A DNA stretch of 64,000 nucleotides, from positions 434,001 to 498,000 of the forward strand of contig NZ_QHKX01000001.1 of assembly GCF_003194625.1 (NCBI RefSeq), read 5' to 3'. Below are positions 60,149-64,000 of the stretch, piece after piece. Origin of the DNA: Nocardioides solisilvae (lineage in GTDB: Bacteria; Actinomycetota; Actinomycetes; Propionibacteriales; Nocardioidaceae). Below the pieces are notes generated by a model. It was not told where the DNA came from. It saw nothing but the letters and a program-made list of their open reading frames with translations, and did not search any database. The translations under genes were made by a program, and so were the position numbers. Each line of letters begins with the position of its first letter. The first letter of the stretch is position 1.

Positions 60149-61608
60149 CCCGCCATCGCCTCCGCGGCCCGTGCCTCGGCGAGCTGCTGCAGCTCGGCGA
60201 AGCTCTCGCCGAGGGCCCGGCGGAACGCCTCGGGGTCGTCGAGCGCGTCGGCGAAGGCGAGACAGCCCAGGAGCAGCCGGTCGCCGTAGCTCCAGACCAT
60301 CACGTTGACGCCGACCCCGTTGCTGGGCGGGCCGTCGACGTGCAGGTCGACGACGGTGCGGCCGCGCAGCGACCACGGGGCGGCCGGCCCGCGGACGTTG
60401 GAGACGAGGATGCTCGCGTCGACGCCCGGCGGGTCGCCGTCGTCGGCCTGCGCCGCGGCGTCCCGGGCGGTGCGACCCCGCTCGAACATCGCCCGGGCCC
60501 CGGGCTCGACGACGAGCGGCGGCAGGACGTCGAGCCAGTCGGGCACCAGCCCCACGCCGAGCGCCTCGAGGCGTCGCTTGCCCTCCCGGGCGCAGGCGCC
60601 GATCACGGCGAGCCGCTCCCACGGGTCGGCCACGTCGGTGGCCAGCGAGGTGGTGAAGCTCCAGAAGTGGTTGCCCCACTGCCGGGTCGGCGCCGTGGTG
60701 TCCTCGCTGGTCACCGGCACGGTGGTGAGCAGCGGCCGCTCCGGCAGGCCCCCGCGGGGCGGCAGGTAGCGGCACAGCGCGCCGGCCACGACGGCCAGGA
60801 CGACGTCGTTCAGGGTGCCCCCCGAGACCTCCTTGACCCGCTTGGCGGCGGCGAGGGACAGCTCGGCGCGCACGTAGCGCCGCGGCAGGGTGCCCGCGTC
60901 GTTGAGGGGGGTCCACGGCGCCTGCGCGTCGAAGCCGGGGACCTGCACGTCGGCGGTACGCCGCCGGGCGCGGGCCGCGCGCACCCCGCGGACCGTCCGC
61001 CCCACCAGCCCGGGCAGCCGGGGCAGCGCCCGGAGGTGGTCGAGCAGGGCGCCCGCGACGAGCCGCCCGCCCGACGGCAGCCGGGTCGGCGCCCAGGGCA
61101 CCGGGACCGGCAGCGGCGGCAGCTCGGCGTCGCTGAAGATGCGGGAGAAGTTGTGGATCGCGGCGACCCCGTCGGCGAGGCAGTGGTGGTACTTCGCGAC
61201 CAGCGCCTGGCGGCCCCCCTCGAGCCCGTCGACCAGGACGACCTGCCACAGCGGCTGGTCGCGGTCGAGGTGCTCCTCGGCCACCCGGGCGAAGAAGGCC
61301 TCGAGGTCGGCGTCGGTGGCCCCGCCGGCGTCGTCGAGGACGACGTGGCGCAGGTGCCGGTCGAGGTCGAAGTCGGGGTCGGGGACGGCGACCGGGTGGT
61401 GCAGCCGGCCCGGCACCGGGAGGATCCGCCAGCGGAAGGACGGCAGGTCGTCGAGGCGCGAGGCCAAGTGGCGGCGTACGTCGTCGAGGGTCAGCGCGAC
61501 GCCGTCGGGCGCCGGCTCGAGCACGCCGACGGCCATCGAGTTCATCGGCTGCTCGGCGCGCTCCATGTGGAGGAAGCCGGCGTCCTCCCCGTTGAGCCGG
61601 CGGATCAC
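60145..61608 (-). CDS. WS/DGAT acyltransferase
   Basis: A 487-residue wax ester synthase/diacylglycerol acyltransferase that makes neutral storage lipids from acyl-CoA. The catalytic HHxxxDG motif is H141-H142-C-L-A-D146-G147. The C-terminal region has SILVSNVRGPAAPW and GVGVNVMVWSYGD, both family hallmarks. GTG 61608 overlaps the stop of the upstream WS/DGAT gene in GTGA, so the two paralogues are co-translated. The stop shares CTAG with the convergent ACT-domain gene. Confidence 0.93.
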   Translation of the reverse strand: MIRRLNGEDAGFLHMERAEQPMNSMAVGVLEPAPDGVALTLDDVRRHLASRLDDLPSFRWRILPVPGRLHHPVAVPDPDFDLDRHLRHVVLDDAGGATDADLEAFFARVAEEHLDRDQPLWQVVLVDGLEGGRQALVAKYHHCLADGVAAIHNFSRIFSDAELPPLPVPVPWAPTRLPSGGRLVAGALLDHLRALPRLPGLVGRTVRGVRAARARRRTADVQVPGFDAQAPWTPLNDAGTLPRRYVRAELSLAAAKRVKEVSGGTLNDVVLAVVAGALCRYLPPRGGLPERPLLTTVPVTSEDTTAPTRQWGNHFWSFTTSLATDVADPWERLAVIGACAREGKRRLEALGVGLVPDWLDVLPPLVVEPGARAMFERGRTARDAAAQADDGDPPGVDASILVSNVRGPAAPWSLRGRTVVDLHVDGPPSNGVGVNVMVWSYGDRLLLGCLAFADALDDPEAFRRALGESFAELQQLAEARAAEAMAG

Positions 61609-63038
61609 GCGACCACCCCCGCCCCGGCGGGCTCGGGGTGGGCGTGGGCCTCGACCAGCTCGGCCATGGCCTCCTCGAGCCGGGCGGCCAGCTCGTCGGG
61701 CCGGTCGACGGCGGCGGGGTTGACCACCAGCGCGAGGGTGAGGTGGTCGCGGTAGCCGGTGACGGTGACGTTGAGCCCCGCCCCGTCGGCGACGGGACCC
61801 GACATGAAGAAGTCGCCGACCGGCCGACCGAGCACGGTCCACCCCCGGCCCGCCACCCGCATGTTGGAGATCAGCACGTTGCAGTCGGGGTCGACGGCCT
61901 CGGCCCGCTGGCGCGCGGCCATCCGCGCGGCGACGCGGCCGGCGACCAGCGGCGGGACCAGGTCGATCCACGCCGGGACGGTCTCCTTGCCCTGCAGCTC
62001 CAGCTGGTGCTTGGCCTCCGCCGTGGCGGCGGCGACCCGGGCCAGGCGCGCCCGCGGGTCGGCCTCGTCGGTGGGGAGCAGCGCGAAGTAGTTGGAGAAG
62101 TAGTTGCCCGTCGTCCGGGGCCCGGCGCCCGGCGGGTCGTTGCCGACCGGCACGTTGGCCACCAGGGGGTCGACCGGCAGCTCCTCGCGGTCCTCCAGGT
62201 AGGAGCGCAGCGCACCGGTCACCACCGCGAGGACCACGTCGCTCACCGTCGTGCCGGCCGCGGTGCGGACCGCCCGGACGTCGGCCATCTCGAGCCGGGC
62301 GCGGGCGAAGTCGCGGGCCGCGTCGGCGGAGCGGTTGAGCACGCAGCGGGGGGCGTCGCGCAGCGAGCCGGGCACCCGCACCTCGGCCGTCGCCCGCCGG
62401 CGCTCCACGGCCCGGAAGCGGCGCACGGTCCGGACCAGCAGGGGCGGCGCGCCCAGCCATGCGCGCAGCATCCGGCCCACGGTGAGCAGCAGCAGGGGCA
62501 GGGCGCCGGGGTCCCGGGCGGGCACCGCCGCGGGCTCGGAGCCCGGCGCGGGCGGCGTGCCGTCGGCACCGTCGTCCAGCAGGCGGCGGATCGTCTCCAC
62601 CAGCCCGGCACCGTCGGCCAGGGTGTGGTGGAACTCCAGCACCAGGGCCTGCCGGCCGCCGGCCAGCCCGTCGACGAGGGTGAGCCGCCACATCGGGCGG
62701 CCCCGGTCCAGCAGCCGGGGCAGCACGTCGGCGAGGTGGGCGCGCAGCTCGCGCTCGCCGCCGGGCTCCGGCAGCACGACGTGGGCGAGGTGGTGGTCGA
62801 GGTCGAACCGCGGGTCGTCGACCCAGACCCCGTGGCCCACCCGGAGCGGCACCTCCCGCAGCCGGCGGCGCAGCGCGGGCACGGCGGGCAGCCGCGCGGC
62901 GACCCGCTCGCGGAGGGCGGCCGGGTCCAGCGGCCCCTCGGGGCCGGGCTCGAGGAGCACCACGTCGACGCACGTGGACGTCTGGCTCGGCCCCTCGATC
63001 ACGAGGAAACCGGTGTCACTTCCCGCCAGCCGATGCAT
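61605..63038 (-). CDS. WS/DGAT acyltransferase paralogue
   Basis: A 477-residue WS/DGAT enzyme and the first gene of the two-gene unit. The catalytic motif is H137-H138-T-L-A-D142-G143 (EFHHTLADGAG). NVLISNMRVAGRGW and GLNVTVTGYRDH complete the C-terminal signature. It differs from the downstream paralogue in the substrate tunnel region, so acceptor preference may differ (alcohol versus diacylglycerol). ATG 63038 is chosen. The start faces a divergent region with the PfaD-like gene. Confidence 0.93.
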   Translation of the reverse strand: MHRLAGSDTGFLVIEGPSQTSTCVDVVLLEPGPEGPLDPAALRERVAARLPAVPALRRRLREVPLRVGHGVWVDDPRFDLDHHLAHVVLPEPGGERELRAHLADVLPRLLDRGRPMWRLTLVDGLAGGRQALVLEFHHTLADGAGLVETIRRLLDDGADGTPPAPGSEPAAVPARDPGALPLLLLTVGRMLRAWLGAPPLLVRTVRRFRAVERRRATAEVRVPGSLRDAPRCVLNRSADAARDFARARLEMADVRAVRTAAGTTVSDVVLAVVTGALRSYLEDREELPVDPLVANVPVGNDPPGAGPRTTGNYFSNYFALLPTDEADPRARLARVAAATAEAKHQLELQGKETVPAWIDLVPPLVAGRVAARMAARQRAEAVDPDCNVLISNMRVAGRGWTVLGRPVGDFFMSGPVADGAGLNVTVTGYRDHLTLALVVNPAAVDRPDELAARLEEAMAELVEAHAHPEPAGAGVVA

Positions 63039-63198
63039 GCCCCACCTCTCGCCCGCCTCTGGTCCCAGCCGTCGCCCGACCCCTCGGACGAGGCGCGAGC
63101 ATGCCACGAGTTCGTGACCGCCGTCACCGGGACCAGAACGAGCGGTGGACTGGTCCAGAAGGTTCCCGGTAAAGAAAAGGTGACCTGGGTCATAGGGG

Positions 63199-63227
63199 TT
63201 ACGCATGCGTAGGTTTCGACTTACAGT
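63199..63227 (+). promoter_or_regulatory. Promoter with overlapping 12-bp palindrome
   Basis: TTACGC (63199-63204) and TACAGT (63222-63227), spaced by 17 bases, form a promoter-like pair about 97 bases before the plus-strand gene. The perfect palindrome TACGCATGCGTA (63200-63211) overlaps the -35 element, a repressor-like layout. The surrounding 285-base divergent region is AT-richer than the genes and also serves the WS/DGAT pair. Confidence 0.5.
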
Positions 63228-63323
63228 GGCCCCTCACCGAATGTGACCGTCTGGTAACAAAGGGAGGTTCCCAGACTCGATCCGCGGAGGGCGGAGGTCA
63301 CGGTCGTCGGAGGGAGCCATGCG

Positions 63324-64000
63324 ATGCACGGTGCGATGAGCCAGACCCGACCCGGGACGACGCTGCCGGGAGGGCAGCTGCCGGGGGACGGGCTGGTCGT
63401 CGCCGCCGACCCGTGTGGTGAGCCGAACCCTGGCCTGGTGGCTGCCGCGCACCGGGCCGGGGGCATCGGCCTCCTCGACGTCGCCGACGACGCAGCGCTG
63501 GCGACCGCGGTCGCCGACCTGCGCCGACGGCGTACGACGTCGTGCTGGCTGCGGCCCGGCGCCTCGGTGACGCCGGCCGCCGTCACCGGCACCGTCACCG
63601 GCCCGGCCGGCGGTCCGGACGCCGACGCGGGCGCCCCGCTCTTCCCCGTCGTCGTGCTGCCGCTCACGGGCCCGCTCACCGTCACCGGCACCAGCACCGA
63701 CCCGGCCACCCTGGCCGCCCTCGTCGCCGACTGGGCCGCCGAGGGCCGCACCCTGGTCGCCCAGGTGACCAGCCGCGAGGAGGCCCGGGCCGCCGTCGAG
63801 GCCGGCTTCGACGGGCTCCTGGCCTCGGGCCGCGAGGCCGGCGGCGTGGTCGGCCCCACCGAGGCGTTCATCCTCTTCCAGCAGGTCGTCGACCTCGGCG
63901 TGCCGGTCTGGCTGCGTGGTGGCATCGGCCTGCGCACCGCGCCCGCGGTCGTGGCGGGCGGCGGCGCGGGCGTCGTGCTCGACACCCAGCTCGGCCTGCT
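63324..64000 (+). CDS. Large gene beginning with nitronate monooxygenase/PfaD-like domain, partial
   Basis: The 225 codons visible start at ATG 63324 with GGAGGGAG seven bases upstream. The sequence (GLVVAADPCGEPNPGLVAAA, GFDGLLASGREAGGVVGPTE, VPVWLRGGIGLRTAPAVVAG, GAGVVLDTQLGLL) is an FMN TIM-barrel like PfaD, the enoyl reductase of polyunsaturated fatty acid synthases, here at the N-terminus. I recall similar N-terminal domains in large actinobacterial type I PKS/PUFA-type proteins. The gene runs off the window. It diverges from two WS/DGAT genes, which suggests a lipid pathway. Confidence 0.65.
   Translation, partial: MHGAMSQTRPGTTLPGGQLPGDGLVVAADPCGEPNPGLVAAAHRAGGIGLLDVADDAALATAVADLRRRRTTSCWLRPGASVTPAAVTGTVTGPAGGPDADAGAPLFPVVVLPLTGPLTVTGTSTDPATLAALVADWAAEGRTLVAQVTSREEARAAVEAGFDGLLASGREAGGVVGPTEAFILFQQVVDLGVPVWLRGGIGLRTAPAVVAGGGAGVVLDTQLGL

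Overview
The window is very GC-rich actinobacterial chromosomal DNA. Start codons are often GTG, neighbouring genes commonly overlap by ATGA, GTGA or TGATG, and gene families such as GTP-dependent PEPCK, an F420-type LLM oxidoreductase, WS/DGAT acyltransferases and recC-recB-recD point to the Propionibacteriales, most likely a Nocardioides-like organism. That placement is inferred from gene content, not from a marker gene. I see no phage, transposase, CRISPR array or plasmid function, and no gene-free stretch exceeds 300 bases; the longest is about 285 bases at 63039-63323.

Bases 1-15158 hold a type VII secretion (ESX-like) locus. On the minus strand lie eccD, eccB and mycP (mycP is cut by the window edge), two WXG100 genes closed off by a strong terminator, and a second EccD-like gene. 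On the plus strand is a three-ATPase-domain eccC. After a HerA/DUF853-type ATPase gene and a two-gene unit (VapB-like small protein plus LytR_C protein) comes a three-gene accessory module: a longer WXG protein, an EspG-like chaperone, and a protein with an ESX-like helical N-terminus and an alpha/beta-hydrolase-like domain whose nucleophile position is glycine. This module is the best candidate for an undescribed system.

Bases 15159-25560 contain a MoxR ATPase/CoxE-like VWA pair, two serine tRNAs, a 39-residue Sec-targeted peptide facing a LuxR-type regulator, two tandem GTP-PEPCK genes (the second has Ser in place of the P-loop Cys), a cysteine-free ArsR regulator with a clear operator, and an arginine tRNA.

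Bases 25561-50400 are accessory and envelope genes: a secreted matrixin-type metalloprotease, an HTH-MFS operon with its operator, a universal stress protein, nadE, a PEP-mutase-like enzyme behind a short leader ORF, a PAS histidine kinase, a large secreted hydrolase/beta-helix fusion, a TSP3-repeat protein, an L-2-hydroxyglutarate oxidase-like enzyme, a GDSL hydrolase, a secreted EEP-fold enzyme, two neighbouring frameshifted genes, a GNAT acetyltransferase, a chorismate-mutase-like protein, a flavohaemoglobin, an LLM oxidoreductase and several small proteins.

Bases 50401-64000 hold the recC-recB-recD operon for double-strand break processing, an ACT-domain protein, two overlapping WS/DGAT genes for neutral lipid synthesis, and, divergent from them, the beginning of a large gene starting with a nitronate-monooxygenase/PfaD-like domain, probably a PUFA-synthase or polyketide-synthase-type protein that continues beyond the window.
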